Translations under genes and position numbers: made by a program
DNA from: JAIOYV01 sp964388245
GTDB taxonomy: Bacteria; Bacteroidota; Bacteroidia; Bacteroidales; M50B96
Assembly: GCA_964388245.1 (NCBI GenBank)
Contig: CAYLZH010000048.1
Location: forward strand, 1 to 22,175
DNA length: 22,175 bases
Direction of reading: 5' to 3'
Notes under the pieces: generated by a model
Database searches by the model: none
What the model saw: the letters and a program-made list of their open reading frames with translations, nothing else
Told to the model about the DNA's origin: nothing
Shown: one piece after another, positions 6,397 through 14,442 of the stretch
How the letters are laid out: each line of letters starts with the position of its first letter
Numbering within the stretch: position 1 is the stretch's first letter

Positions 6397-7893
6397 ATGT
6401 TGAATTTAAAAACTTTACTGTGCTTAATTTTATTAGTGATTAGCTCTGTCCTGAATTCTCCTGCTCAAAGAATCTCCCGTCTTGAACAGAAATTGTTATC
6501 TGCAACTGATTGGGAAAAGACAGTGATTCTTGTTCAGTTGGGTTACCAGCACGTAAACGAAAACCCAAAGATAAGTCTTGAATTTGGGAAGGAAGCCTTC
6601 GAAAATGCAAAAAACCAGAAAGACACAACCGGCATGGCCATGGCGTTAGGGCTTGTTGGGCAATCATATTTTAAATCAGAAAATTATAAACAAGCAATAA
6701 ATAGTTTTAAAGAAGAGAGTAAATTGATAAAACATTCTGGCAAGCCTTGGATTGTTAATCAGTTTAATATCGGCCTTTCATCTTATCGCGATGGAAAAGA
6801 AAGAAAAGCAATTGCATATTACGAGTCCGGTTTATCAGAAGCAATTAAAATCACCGATAAGGAATTTATACTTAAAAACTATGAAGCGCTGTTTAATTTA
6901 AACTTTGAGAAGAATCGGTATAAAACTGCACTCAGGTATTTTAAGTTATATATAGCCCAAAGAGATGAGAAGTTTCTTTCTGAAAATGAACAGCAAATTG
7001 ATCGAATGAAAAATGCGTACAAAGCTGAAATCGGAGAACTTGAGGAAGAGAAAAAAGCCATTGCCGATACACTCGAAGTAACTCAACAGGAACTCACCAT
7101 GCTTCAACTTGAACAAAAAGTAAAAGATCTAGAGTTGCAAAAGGAAAAGCTGAAGCAAACAAGGATGTTATGGGTAATTGTACTGTTATTAATTATTGCT
7201 GCTATTATTCTGGTGTTTTATTTCCAGGTGCGAAAAAGCAAAAAGCTAATATCTGATGAAAAGATGAAATCGGATAAACTTTTGCATAACATCTTGCCCA
7301 CCAAGGTAGTAAGGGAATTAAAAAAATTTGGTAGTTCATCACCTGAGAAATTTAGCAATGTAACAGTGTTTTTTTCTGATTTCGTTGGATTTACGGAAAT
7401 GTCGGCGAATATTAACCCGAATATCCTTATCGATGAATTAAACGATATTTTTACCCGATTCGATGAAATAATGGAAAAACATAATTGCGAACGGATTAAG
7501 ACTATTGGTGATGCATACCTGTCGGTTTGTGGCCTGCCTGAAGCTAATCCTAACCATGTTAGAAATATTCTGAGTGCATCGCTCGAAATTACCAGCTGGC
7601 TTTCTGATCGGAATAAAATTGCGGATCTGAAATGGGAGGTTCGTGTTGGAGTTCATACCGGAAACCTGATTGGAGGAATTGTTGGTGTAAAAAAATATAT
7701 CTATGATGTTTTTGGCGATACTATTAATACTGCATCACGAATGGAGAGTAACTCGCATGTTGGAAGAATAAATGTTTCGGAAGATACCCACCGGGCAGCC
7801 CACAATCATTTTTCATTTACAGCCCGTCCCGAAACTGAGATTAAAGGAAAAGGATTGATGAAAATGTATTTCCTCGACAGCGCGAAAAATTAA
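6397..7893 (+). CDS. Membrane adenylate cyclase with extracytoplasmic TPR sensor (class III)
   Basis: Predicted to make cAMP from ATP. Order from the chosen start: signal peptide or anchor 1-23 (MLNLKTLLCLILLV...), TPR-like helical repeats about 40-190, an acidic/basic coiled coil about 200-255, one transmembrane segment 257-279, a linker with LLHNILPTKVVRELK, and a class III cyclase domain about 320-490. Both metal-binding aspartates are present (FFSDF D328, TIGDAY D372). Lys368 and Asp437 are the pair that selects adenine, and Asn444 and Arg448 are the transition-state residues, so it should be an active adenylate rather than guanylate cyclase. ATG 6397 is preferred over TTG 6391. The TPR part should be periplasmic, implying ligand or protein sensing. 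cAMP signalling is poorly understood in this phylum. Not in an operon. Confidence 0.9.
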   Translation: MLNLKTLLCLILLVISSVLNSPAQRISRLEQKLLSATDWEKTVILVQLGYQHVNENPKISLEFGKEAFENAKNQKDTTGMAMALGLVGQSYFKSENYKQAINSFKEESKLIKHSGKPWIVNQFNIGLSSYRDGKERKAIAYYESGLSEAIKITDKEFILKNYEALFNLNFEKNRYKTALRYFKLYIAQRDEKFLSENEQQIDRMKNAYKAEIGELEEEKKAIADTLEVTQQELTMLQLEQKVKDLELQKEKLKQTRMLWVIVLLLIIAAIILVFYFQVRKSKKLISDEKMKSDKLLHNILPTKVVRELKKFGSSSPEKFSNVTVFFSDFVGFTEMSANINPNILIDELNDIFTRFDEIMEKHNCERIKTIGDAYLSVCGLPEANPNHVRNILSASLEITSWLSDRNKIADLKWEVRVGVHTGNLIGGIVGVKKYIYDVFGDTINTASRMESNSHVGRINVSEDTHRAAHNHFSFTARPETEIKGKGLMKMYFLDSAKN

Positions 7894-7933
7894 GGGGGCC
7901 GGTGGATTTCCCTATAGCAGGTTTATTGTGCTA

Positions 7934-8812
7934 TCATCTGATAAATACTTTCCTGATTCCTGGAAGATATGATTCTTTAGAGAAAACATGAACAAAATAA
8001 AGGCCACTTTTCAGTTTACTTAAATCGATTGATACTTGATTTGATAACGGATATTGTACACAAATTACCTGACCCTGCCAGTTCAGGATTTGTATAGATT
8101 CTATTTGTGAGCCTGAAGCAACAGTGAAAACTCCGTTCGAAGGATTAGGATAAAGTGTAATTCTGTTTGAAATTTCCTGTTCTTCAATACCTATGTTGTT
8201 TTGAGCTGTTATTACGATATCATCGATTTTGCAAATGCCGGTTGAATCAACATTTACTCCGTCAATATTTTCATTTGAGGTCATAATCCAACGAATAAAT
8301 ACCGATGCTGTGCCCGGATTATTGATGTTAGAGGGAATCGGTAGGTTTTCAACTACTCCGGCCGTCCAGTTACTTTCAATTGTAAATTCCCCATTGGGGA
8401 TATCAGCCCAGGCTCCTCCTTCTAATTTGTACTGTAGTTTCCAGAACTTTGGCCCCGGTTTATTTCCTCCGGAACGCATTTTTGATGAAACTGAAAAATT
8501 ACTATAGCCATCAGCTTTGAACTCAACAGACCAGCATTTGTCATTGGCCCCATTATCCCATCCTCCGGCGGTTGCAGAATAATCACCTGATCCTCCTGAT
8601 CCATTTGATGTAGTAATGGCTATGGGTGTTCCAGTACTTTCAACGGATGCAATCAGAAATGAATTTCCAATGTTCCCAGAAATGCCTGAGTTTGCTATAA
8701 TTGCTAATTCTACTGAATCAGTTGGAAAGCTCCAGCCGGCAATTGTGTCAATTTGTGCATTAGTATTTCCGAACATCACAAAAAGAAAGAGCAATAGGGA
8801 GATTTTTTTCAT
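7934..8812 (-). CDS. T9SS-secreted beta-sandwich protein
   Basis: A 292-residue exported protein with signal peptide MKKISLLLFLFVMFGNTNAQ. The middle (about 20-205) resembles a jelly-roll module often attached to secreted nucleases and phosphatases: SATAGGWDNGANDKCWSVEF, LSVSSKMRSGG-like strands, a GPKFWKLQY segment, FIRWIMTSNENIDG, and KIDDIVITAQN at its end. No catalytic domain is attached here, so it may act as a binding or adhesin-like protein. The C-terminus (about 218-292) is a type A T9SS sorting domain with LYPNPSNG, a GLYFVHV strand and a KVFIR end, predicting export across the outer membrane and cell-surface attachment or release. It is divergent from the next T9SS cargo gene and tail-to-tail with the cyclase gene (40-base gap). 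Confidence 0.85.
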   Translation of the reverse strand: MKKISLLLFLFVMFGNTNAQIDTIAGWSFPTDSVELAIIANSGISGNIGNSFLIASVESTGTPIAITTSNGSGGSGDYSATAGGWDNGANDKCWSVEFKADGYSNFSVSSKMRSGGNKPGPKFWKLQYKLEGGAWADIPNGEFTIESNWTAGVVENLPIPSNINNPGTASVFIRWIMTSNENIDGVNVDSTGICKIDDIVITAQNNIGIEEQEISNRITLYPNPSNGVFTVASGSQIESIQILNWQGQVICVQYPLSNQVSIDLSKLKSGLYFVHVFSKESYLPGIRKVFIR

Positions 8813-8914
8813 AATGATAGTTTATTATTTTAGTCTAAAAAGTTGATAATAAGTATTTATCGATAATAAATAGTTTCTTATTTATTCGTTATGAATGTAT
8901 TTGCATATCGTTCA

Positions 8915-8922
8915 CAAAAGTA
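8915..8922 (-). promoter_or_regulatory. Possible -7 element of the T9SS gene at 7934-8812
   Basis: The minus strand reads TACTTTTG, an exact TAnnTTTG match, 102 bases before the start codon. No clear -33 element was found. In the same divergent region the plus strand has TGTATTTG at 8896-8903 (one mismatch), a candidate for the gene starting at 9020. Nothing else was seen in this 207-base gap. Confidence 0.35.
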
Positions 8923-9019
8923 GTATTAATCATGATTCAGCATGTGAGATAAATAATTTAGAACTTTTCTAAACAAAATTGAACAACAGGTGTTATTGGA
9001 GGAAACAAAAACTAAAGAC

Positions 9020-9802
9020 ATGAAAAAATCTACATTGTATTTTTTATTAGCCGCTCCGGTAGCTTTCATTTTAATTATTTCATCAGTGGGATTTGTAGCC
9101 CATTCACCGGGTGGAAAAACCGGATCGCCAACCGACGGATCTACGTGCGTTCAATGCCACAGTGGTACACCCCAAACTGCTTCTGGATGGATAACAACGG
9201 ATATACCTGTCGAAGGATATGAGGCAAGCACAACATATACGGTCACGCTAACCGGCACTCATGCAGGCGTAAGTAAATATGGTTTTGAACTTACAGCTGA
9301 AAATGCCGGAGGTCAAAAGACCGGTTTGTTCACCATAGTAAATGCTACTGAAACAGAGCTTGCCAATGGAGCAAGTGCAGTAACCCACACCAGCGGAGGA
9401 ACAACACCCGATGGTGATTCACGCACATGGACCATGGAATGGACCTCACCCGATCAGGATGAAGGAACAATTACATTTTATGCTGCTGTAAATGCCGCAA
9501 ACGGCGACGGCGGTAATTCAGGTGATATTGTTTACACTACTTCTCATGCTGTTGATTATTCTTCATTATCGATTAATGAACTGGCTGAAAAGAGTCGAAC
9601 AATTTATCCGAATCCTGCCAATGATTTTATTTTTGTTGATATGAACAAAACCGGAAATGTAAATGTTATAGATATGACCGGTAAGGTTGTTAAGAGAGTA
9701 GAGATGAAAAGTACAAAAGAACGTGTTGATATTTCAGATTTGGAAATTGGAACATATTTCATTCAAACCGGTACGACAACAGAAATGTTTTTAAAAATAT
9801 AG
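9020..9802 (+). CDS. T9SS-secreted CxxCH protein with Reelin-like (choice-of-anchor V) domain
   Basis: A 260-residue exported protein. A signal peptide or N-terminal anchor (MKKSTLYFLLAAPVAFILIIS) is followed by AHSPGGKTGSPTDGSTCVQCHSG, which holds a CxxCH heme c attachment motif (CVQCH) at residues 43-47. Residues about 60-185 form a beta-sandwich with TYTVTLTGTHAG, KYGFELTAENAGG, WTMEWTSPDQDEGTITFYAAVNAANGD-type strands (given here only as landmarks), like the Reelin/choice-of-anchor V family of presumed metal-surface or redox proteins. The tail (IYPNPANDFIFVD to FLKI) is a T9SS type A sorting domain. A GTG at 8990 would add 10 residues, but ATG 9020 starts the signal peptide properly. Heme binding is inferred from one motif only. 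It is convergent with the Nudix gene (7-base gap). Confidence 0.82.
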   Translation: MKKSTLYFLLAAPVAFILIISSVGFVAHSPGGKTGSPTDGSTCVQCHSGTPQTASGWITTDIPVEGYEASTTYTVTLTGTHAGVSKYGFELTAENAGGQKTGLFTIVNATETELANGASAVTHTSGGTTPDGDSRTWTMEWTSPDQDEGTITFYAAVNAANGDGGNSGDIVYTTSHAVDYSSLSINELAEKSRTIYPNPANDFIFVDMNKTGNVNVIDMTGKVVKRVEMKSTKERVDISDLEIGTYFIQTGTTTEMFLKI

Positions 9803-9809
9803 TGGCTGT

Positions 9810-10247
9810 TTAGTCAGCATTTAATTTGCTCACAGCCATGACAAGAATTTCATGGTGATCAAATGCAAGCCCGGGCGCGTTTCCCACTGGAAACCACCGG
9901 GCTTGTTCCGCATCATCCCCCCCGGTAACTTCTGAATTTTCCATCTGTGCTACTCCCCAGTATACAACCGAAACTGTACGATGCCTGGGATCACGCCCAA
10001 TTGTACCGAATGCATAGAGCTGATATAAATCAACATCCGTTAATCCTGTTTCTTCCTGAAGTTCCCGCTTTGCCGAGTCAATCAGTTCTTCATCCATATC
10101 TACAAAACCACCGGGGAAGGCCCACATTCCTTTAAAAGGTTCATTGCCACGTTTAATTAGCAAAACCTGCCATTCATTCTCAAATCTCCTGAATATAACT
10201 GCATCAACAGTTAATGCCGGCCGTGGATATTCGTACGTAAAACTCAT
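9810..10247 (-). CDS. Nudix hydrolase
   Basis: A 145-residue cytosolic enzyme that hydrolyses a nucleoside diphosphate linked to another group. The Nudix box is perfect: G-x5-E-x7-R-E-L-x-E-E-T-G-L, beginning at the second Gly of the PGGF segment, about residues 47-69. An N-terminal YPRPALTVDAVIF strand and the MWAFPGGFVD turn resemble the ADP-ribose pyrophosphatase/NrtR-like branch, but the C-terminal DNA-binding domain of NrtR is absent, so it is an enzyme only. The substrate cannot be fixed from sequence. It lies 12 bases after the upstream lipoprotein-like gene and is probably co-transcribed with it. Confidence 0.93.
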   Translation of the reverse strand: MSFTYEYPRPALTVDAVIFRRFENEWQVLLIKRGNEPFKGMWAFPGGFVDMDEELIDSAKRELQEETGLTDVDLYQLYAFGTIGRDPRHRTVSVVYWGVAQMENSEVTGGDDAEQARWFPVGNAPGLAFDHHEILVMAVSKLNAD

Positions 10248-10259
10248 ATAGGTTGTAAG

Positions 10260-11033
10260 TTAAATTTCCTGTTGTTCGCCTTGCCAGTATTTTTTTTTTC
10301 TGACTTTAATATTTTCAGGAAGCAAAAATAAGTCCTCGTCCATTTCTTCAAAAGAAATTTGAACAGCACGAAGCACAATCCCTTCGATCACCATTTCCAG
10401 GCTCAGCCCGTTAATCGGTATATAATCAAAAGGTGAGAGCGGGATATCAATTTTATCAGTATACCAAACGGTAATTGTATCCTGATCTGATTTGTGTATC
10501 AGGAAAGCCATGGTACAATCGTAACCCAAAATGTCTTTTTGTTTTGAGGTTTTAATTACCTCATATTTTTCCTGATCAATCGATTGTATTTTTGCTACTC
10601 TTTGCTCCTGATCATCATTTTCAAAATCGGTTACGATCATTTCTTTCAGATCGAACAAGCGGAAAGTATGATCAAGACTATCGTCAAACTGAAATTCGTT
10701 ATCAAGGAAGTGAATTTTTTCAAAATCGATACGTGCATGCTCGTTTTTAAACTTAACAGAAAACCGTGGATCGATATGTTCTACAACTCCTTCGATTGCA
10801 CCCAAAATAATATCCTCAAGCAACGATGCATCATCATCGCCTTTTAATTCAAGTCGCAGGTCATATTCGATCCAGCCTTCTTTGGTATTAATCGATTTTG
10901 TGAGTGTTTGGTTTAGTATATCAGTATTTGAACTTGTTATGTCATGTTCATTTTTGGTTGTTATCAAACACGATATATTAAAACCTAAAATTAAAATCAG
11001 GCAGATATTCCTGGGGGCATAAGCAATTTTCAT
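10260..11033 (-). CDS. Putative lipoprotein of unknown function (DUF4412/GLPGLI-like)
   Basis: A 257-residue protein from ATG 11033, whose start gives a signal sequence (MKIAYAPRNICLILILGF) followed by NISC, a loose lipobox that would make Cys22 the lipidated residue. The rest is acidic and beta-rich: an early GWIEYDLRLELKGDD segment (sequence recorded on exported protein), then KDILGYDCTMAFLIHK and TITVWYTDKIDIPLSPF. The KxILGYxC...VWYT pattern resembles the DUF4412 and GLPGLI families of secreted Bacteroidota proteins whose function is unknown. An in-frame ATG at 11105 would add 24 hydrophobic and charged residues; a -7-like octamer at 11137-11144 would fit either start. The Nudix gene follows 12 bases downstream. 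Function is not known. Confidence 0.6.
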   Translation of the reverse strand: MKIAYAPRNICLILILGFNISCLITTKNEHDITSSNTDILNQTLTKSINTKEGWIEYDLRLELKGDDDASLLEDIILGAIEGVVEHIDPRFSVKFKNEHARIDFEKIHFLDNEFQFDDSLDHTFRLFDLKEMIVTDFENDDQEQRVAKIQSIDQEKYEVIKTSKQKDILGYDCTMAFLIHKSDQDTITVWYTDKIDIPLSPFDYIPINGLSLEMVIEGIVLRAVQISFEEMDEDLFLLPENIKVRKKKYWQGEQQEI

Positions 11034-11131
11034 GATAGTTCTATTAAATAGTGAATGAAAACAGAAAAAATATTTACAGCGTACGATCATTAAAAACAAA
11101 ATCAAATTTTATAAGTCTTTCGACGGTTTAT

Positions 11132-11144
11132 GGCACTAAAAGTA
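11132..11144 (-). promoter_or_regulatory. Possible promoter element of the lipoprotein-Nudix unit
   Basis: The 13-mer GGCACTAAAAGTA is found here and again at 13717-13729 upstream of the MFS gene, both times before a minus-strand gene. Read on the minus strand it begins TACTTTTA, one mismatch from TAnnTTTG. It probably marks a -7 element and start region. Confidence 0.35.
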
Positions 11145-11160
11145 TACAATTATAATTCGA

Positions 11161-11180
11161 TTTATGTTTAAGAACATAAA
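11161..11180. promoter_or_regulatory. Inverted repeat upstream of the SPFH gene
   Basis: TTTATGTT (11161-11168) and AACATAAA (11173-11180) form a perfect 8-base palindrome with a 4-base loop, 61 bases before the SPFH start. TATGTTTA at 11163-11170, one mismatch from the -7 consensus, overlaps the left arm. It could be an operator over the promoter, or chance in AT-rich DNA. Confidence 0.3.
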
Positions 11181-11241
11181 AAATACTGTAATTATTTACG
11201 CATTCTAAAGTCATAAATCCAAATCACAAAAACTTAAGACA

Positions 11242-12180
11242 ATGGAAACTGATAACACAATTCTATTTATTATTCTTGGCTTTGTTGCATTGCTGCTCAT
11301 TGTATTTTCAATTGTAATAGTGAAACAAAAAGAAGCCAAGGTAATCGAACGACTCGGAAAATTTAATAAAATCTGCAGGGCGGGAATTAATTTTAAAATA
11401 CCGTTTATCGACAATGTAGCCGGAAAGCAGAGTCTCAAGTATCAGGAACTAAAAGTGGAAGTTGACACTATAACAAAAGACAAAGTAACAGTTAAGATCG
11501 AGGTGGCAGCCCAATACGTGGTAAACAGCGATATGAAGAGTATCGAGAATTCGTTTTACGAATTAACTGATCCTGTAGGGCAAATTTCATCCTACATTTA
11601 TGATGAAGTACGGGCCGAGGTTCCACGGTTGGAATTGGATGATGTTTACGAGAAAAAGGATGATATTGCAGATTCAGTAAAGCAAGGATTAGATTCAGCA
11701 ATCAGTCAGTTTGGTTTTACAACTCTAAAAGCACTTGTTACCGACATCGATCCTGACCAAAAAGTTAAGGATGCCATGAACGAGATCAATGAACAAAAAC
11801 GATTGCGAATTGCCGCCGAAGAAAAAGGTGAAGCAGAAAAAATCCTGAAAATTAAAGCTGCCGAAGCCGAGGCTAAAAGTAAGGAACTACAGGGTGAAGG
11901 TATTGCTAATCAGCGAAAGAAAATTGTAGAGGGTTTTCAGGAATCGATATCGGCTTTTGCTACCGATACCGGTATTAACAATAAAGAGGTAATGGATTTT
12001 GTTTTAATAACCCAGTATTTTGATACACTGAAAGAAATGGCCGAATCGAACGAGAATGTAATTTTTATGCCTCATACCAGCGATGGATTCACAGGCCGTC
12101 ATGAAATGTTAGCCGATCTCCTTGCCGCACAAAAATCAGAAAAAACGAATAGCCTGAAAAATCAAGATAACCCAACCTGA
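11242..12180 (+). CDS. SPFH/Band 7 domain protein (stomatin-like)
   Basis: A 312-residue membrane scaffold protein. One N-terminal transmembrane segment (about 7-29, ILFIILGFVALLLIVFSIVI) precedes a Band 7 domain (about 30-185) with the typical VIERLGKFNKICRAGINFKIPFID landmark, TKDKVTVKIEVAAQY-like strands and an ALVTDIDPD turn. A long alanine/glutamate/lysine-rich helix (about 185-225, IAAEEKGEAEKILKIKAAEA) drives oligomerisation in this family, followed by a QYFDTLKEMAE segment and a disordered tail. Such proteins assemble into rings or membrane microdomains and often control a membrane protease or channel; no NfeD-like partner lies beside it, so its partner is unknown. Transcription ends at the strong hairpin at 12208-12242. 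Confidence 0.92.
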   Translation: METDNTILFIILGFVALLLIVFSIVIVKQKEAKVIERLGKFNKICRAGINFKIPFIDNVAGKQSLKYQELKVEVDTITKDKVTVKIEVAAQYVVNSDMKSIENSFYELTDPVGQISSYIYDEVRAEVPRLELDDVYEKKDDIADSVKQGLDSAISQFGFTTLKALVTDIDPDQKVKDAMNEINEQKRLRIAAEEKGEAEKILKIKAAEAEAKSKELQGEGIANQRKKIVEGFQESISAFATDTGINNKEVMDFVLITQYFDTLKEMAESNENVIFMPHTSDGFTGRHEMLADLLAAQKSEKTNSLKNQDNPT

Positions 12181-12207
12181 TGTCGGTAAAGCTCAGGTCC
12201 GAACAGA

Positions 12208-12242
12208 AAAAAACACCCATCGATTTCCGGTGGGTGTTTTTT
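12208..12242. terminator. Bidirectional intrinsic terminator between SPFH and MFS genes
   Basis: AAAAAACACCCA (12208-12219) pairs with TGGGTGTTTTTT (12231-12242), and the stem extends inward by a T-G, a C-G and a G-C pair to a 5-base loop. A tracts on the left and T tracts on the right make it a terminator on both strands. It sits 27 bases after the SPFH stop and 18 bases after the MFS stop, so it serves both convergent genes. Confidence 0.93.
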
Positions 12243-12260
12243 AATTTTATATGATTTCGA

Positions 12261-13697
12261 TTACTTTTCGATATTGGGCATTTCAAGGCCATAGCCTTTT
12301 CGCTTGTCTTCGGCTTTAAGTAAAAATCCAAAAACAACCGCAGAAATTGTTAATCCTACAAATATTAACCAGGTACTTGAATAATCAAACATCGGGATTT
12401 CACCGGCTACTCTTAATTCCTGTATTTTTCCTGCAATCTCGTTTGCTGGAACACCACTATCTCTGAATGTTTGAATTGCAGCTTCAGTTTTTTCGTTTAC
12501 CCCTGGATTAGTTTTATCAAGTACAACACCTAATAAAATCGGAATAAGCATAAGGCCAATGTTTTGTACATAGAAAATTAACGCATAGGCCGATCCCAAT
12601 TGTTTATCAGGAATAATCTTTGGAACTGACGGCCACATCGCTGATGGAACCAGTGAAAATGCTATCCCTAATAAAACAACAGCAAAAATAGCAGTCCAGG
12701 TTTCGGTAAGCGATGGTATATAAAAAATGGTGTGAACAATAACCAAAAGAGCAGCCCCAAGAATCATTATAGATGCACCTTTACCTATTTTATCATAGAC
12801 AAAGCCGAATAAAGGAGTTAACAAGATTGTACCAAAAGGAAGAATTGAAGGAATGTCACCGGCTGTACTTGGATCGACACCGAACTTATTAACCATTAAT
12901 CCGGATGAAAATTTATAGAATGGAAAAACAGCGGAGTAAAACAACAGGCAAAGAATAGCGATATACCAAAAACCTCTGCTTGTTATAATAAGTTTAAGGT
13001 CGGATATGTGGAAAGGATCTTCTTCTTCAGCATCTTCCTTCAATTGTTTATCCAGCCTGGTATCCATAACTGAATAAACAATAAACAGTATTAATGCAAT
13101 ACATAGTGCAATTGCACCCACCAAAACTGAGGTTGGAATATCAAATGCATTAGCAATACGAGGTGCACCGAACAGGGCAATAAAAGATCCAAAACGAGCC
13201 AATGCCATTTCGGTACCCATGGCAAGGGCCATTTCTTTTCCCTTAAACCACTTAACAATGATTCTCGAAACAGTTATACCGGCACCTTCGGCACCAACAC
13301 AGAAAATTGCAAAGCCCGCCGCTGATATAAATACCCTGGTATCAATTCCAATAATTTCTGAACCAATTTCAAAATTTCCGGCAAACGCCCAGTATTTTAT
13401 GATAGCCCCAAGGATCATCACTAATCCTGAAGTAACTGCTGTAAACTTTATGCCCATCTTGTCCAGAATAATACCGGCAAATATTAACATAAATGCGAAG
13501 ACATTTAAATATCCCTGTGCGCCTGTTACTATTCCCCATTCAGATCCACTCCAGCCATAGGTACTCTGTACTAAGGTTTGAAGTGGGGATAATACTTCCA
13601 TAAATGTATATGCTATTAACATACATAAGGAAACCAATATCAGAACAAACCATCTTGCTCCTACATTATCTCTTAAAGATTTTGCAATTGTATTCAT
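12261..13697 (-). CDS. Major facilitator superfamily transporter (MFSD1-like)
   Basis: A 478-residue inner-membrane transporter with about 12 hydrophobic segments. Visible landmarks are the first helix (WFVLILVSLCMLIAYTFME), the loop 2-3 signature as FAGIILDKMGIKF, a charged central loop (MDTRLDKQLKEDAEEEDPF) between the two six-helix halves, and its repeat LFGFVYDKIGKG in the second half. An inserted soluble stretch of about 45 residues lies before the last helix (NPGVNEKTEAAIQTF...). The overall pattern resembles the MFSD1-like branch, whose animal member exports dipeptides from lysosomes; a peptide substrate here is a guess. The gene is monocistronic and ends at the shared terminator at 12208-12242. 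Confidence 0.85.
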   Translation of the reverse strand: MNTIAKSLRDNVGARWFVLILVSLCMLIAYTFMEVLSPLQTLVQSTYGWSGSEWGIVTGAQGYLNVFAFMLIFAGIILDKMGIKFTAVTSGLVMILGAIIKYWAFAGNFEIGSEIIGIDTRVFISAAGFAIFCVGAEGAGITVSRIIVKWFKGKEMALAMGTEMALARFGSFIALFGAPRIANAFDIPTSVLVGAIALCIALILFIVYSVMDTRLDKQLKEDAEEEDPFHISDLKLIITSRGFWYIAILCLLFYSAVFPFYKFSSGLMVNKFGVDPSTAGDIPSILPFGTILLTPLFGFVYDKIGKGASIMILGAALLVIVHTIFYIPSLTETWTAIFAVVLLGIAFSLVPSAMWPSVPKIIPDKQLGSAYALIFYVQNIGLMLIPILLGVVLDKTNPGVNEKTEAAIQTFRDSGVPANEIAGKIQELRVAGEIPMFDYSSTWLIFVGLTISAVVFGFLLKAEDKRKGYGLEMPNIEK

Positions 13698-13716
13698 TTT
13701 CGAAATTTTAAATTAA

Positions 13717-13729
13717 GGCACTAAAAGTA
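13717..13729 (-). promoter_or_regulatory. Possible promoter element of the MFS gene
   Basis: This is the second copy of the 13-mer GGCACTAAAAGTA (first at 11132-11144). The minus strand reads TACTTTTA at 13722-13729, one base off the -7 consensus, ending 24 bases before the MFS start. A perfect consensus TATATTTG also occurs further upstream at 13812-13819, so either could be the promoter. Confidence 0.35.
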
Positions 13730-13806
13730 AGATTTAATCTTTCACTGACAATGGTTTTTATAAAATCAATCAAAAAAAACATGTCCAGACTTGATGTAAA
13801 TTGAAG

Positions 13807-13835
13807 AAAACCAAATATATAAACATATTGGTTTT
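13807..13835. other. Inverted repeat between DUF2007 and MFS genes
   Basis: AAAACCAA (13807-13814) and TTGGTTTT (13828-13835) are perfect 8-base arms around a 13-base AT-rich spacer. A minus-strand -7 consensus TATATTTG (13812-13819) lies inside it. Read on the minus strand it could be a weak terminator for the DUF2007 gene ending at 13864, or an operator for the MFS gene; the sequence does not decide. Confidence 0.3.
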
Positions 13836-13863
13836 GTCCTGATTTTAACTATCGTCAGTGTTA

Positions 13864-14241
13864 TTAGGTTGAAAGTAAAAAAGGGAATAAAACCACTATC
13901 ATTAGAATAAGTAGCAAGGCAATAAAAAGTACAACCGGATGAATCTTATTCAGGATTGGTACTTTGGCAAAACGTTGTTGGATTTTCAACCACATGTCAG
14001 GTTGTTCGGGCAACGATTTTTCAATATATCCGTGTTCCTTTAATATTGAAATAGCTTCAGTAACCTGGCTTTCGCGGACCTGAACCTTTACTCCGTTCAG
14101 TGCAGGTGATAAAAAATTGTCCGACTGGATAGTTAATTCATCTTTAAGGAAGACCTCTATTTCACACGATTCAAGCAGGGATTTCATCAGATATGAGTCT
14201 TGTGGCAGGTTTACGGTGTAGATAGTAATCCAGTCTTTCAT
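13864..14241 (-). CDS. DUF2007-type protein with C-terminal membrane anchor
   Basis: A 125-residue protein. Residues 5-72 match the DUF2007 fold (TIYTVNLPQDSYLMKSLLE, then EVFLKDE, and KVQVRESQVTEAISILKEHGY), a small ferredoxin-like domain called putative signal transducing, though no signalling role is proven. A linker with EQPDMWLKIQQRF leads to one transmembrane helix at about 102-123 (VVLFIALLLILMIVVLFPFLL). With no signal peptide it should be tail-anchored with the domain in the cytoplasm. It is divergent from the riboswitch-metH unit; a -7 element lies 46 bases upstream. Function is unknown. Confidence 0.75.
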   Translation of the reverse strand: MKDWITIYTVNLPQDSYLMKSLLESCEIEVFLKDELTIQSDNFLSPALNGVKVQVRESQVTEAISILKEHGYIEKSLPEQPDMWLKIQQRFAKVPILNKIHPVVLFIALLLILMIVVLFPFLLST

Positions 14242-14287
14242 TTCGCTTATTATTTGGAATAAGTATAAATAATTTTGAATGCTTCAA

Positions 14288-14295
14288 CAAAGATA
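14288..14295 (-). promoter_or_regulatory. Probable -7 element of the DUF2007 gene
   Basis: The minus strand reads TATCTTTG, identical to the element before tpiA, and ends 46 bases upstream of the start codon. A -33 TTTG is not evident. Confidence 0.45.
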
Positions 14296-14346
14296 GTATT
14301 TTTACCAGGTATTCACCCTGGATCATTTAGATGAAAAAGGTTTGAA

Positions 14347-14442
14347 TTATTAAGAAGAGAGGAGAGAACAGGCTCGATGAACCTCTAGCAACCATTCAAT
14401 TGGTGAAAAGGTGCTAATACCTGACCCATAGGGGAATAATAA
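14347..14442 (+). ncRNA. SAM riboswitch (SAM-I clan, S-box-like)
   Basis: This leader matches the SAM-I aptamer core. P1 pairs TTATTA (14347-14352) with TAATAA (14437-14442). P2 pairs GAGG (14359-14362) with CCTC (14382-14385), enclosing the conserved ACAGGCTCGATGAA. AGCAACC follows, then P3 ACCA/TGGT (14391-14394/14401-14404). GGTGCTAATACCTGA holds P4 AGGT/ACCT (14409-14412/14419-14422). Binding of S-adenosylmethionine should switch off metH. It is compact, about 96 bases, with a short P3. No terminator lies between P1 and the ATG only 15 bases downstream, so control is probably at translation. AAGGTTTG at 14337-14344, one mismatch from the -7 consensus, would start transcription at the edge of P1. 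Confidence 0.9.

Noticed and set aside
7894..7933. Terminator between the cyclase and T9SS genes
   Set aside because: Only a poor GGG/CCC pairing with a long loop and no T run was found.
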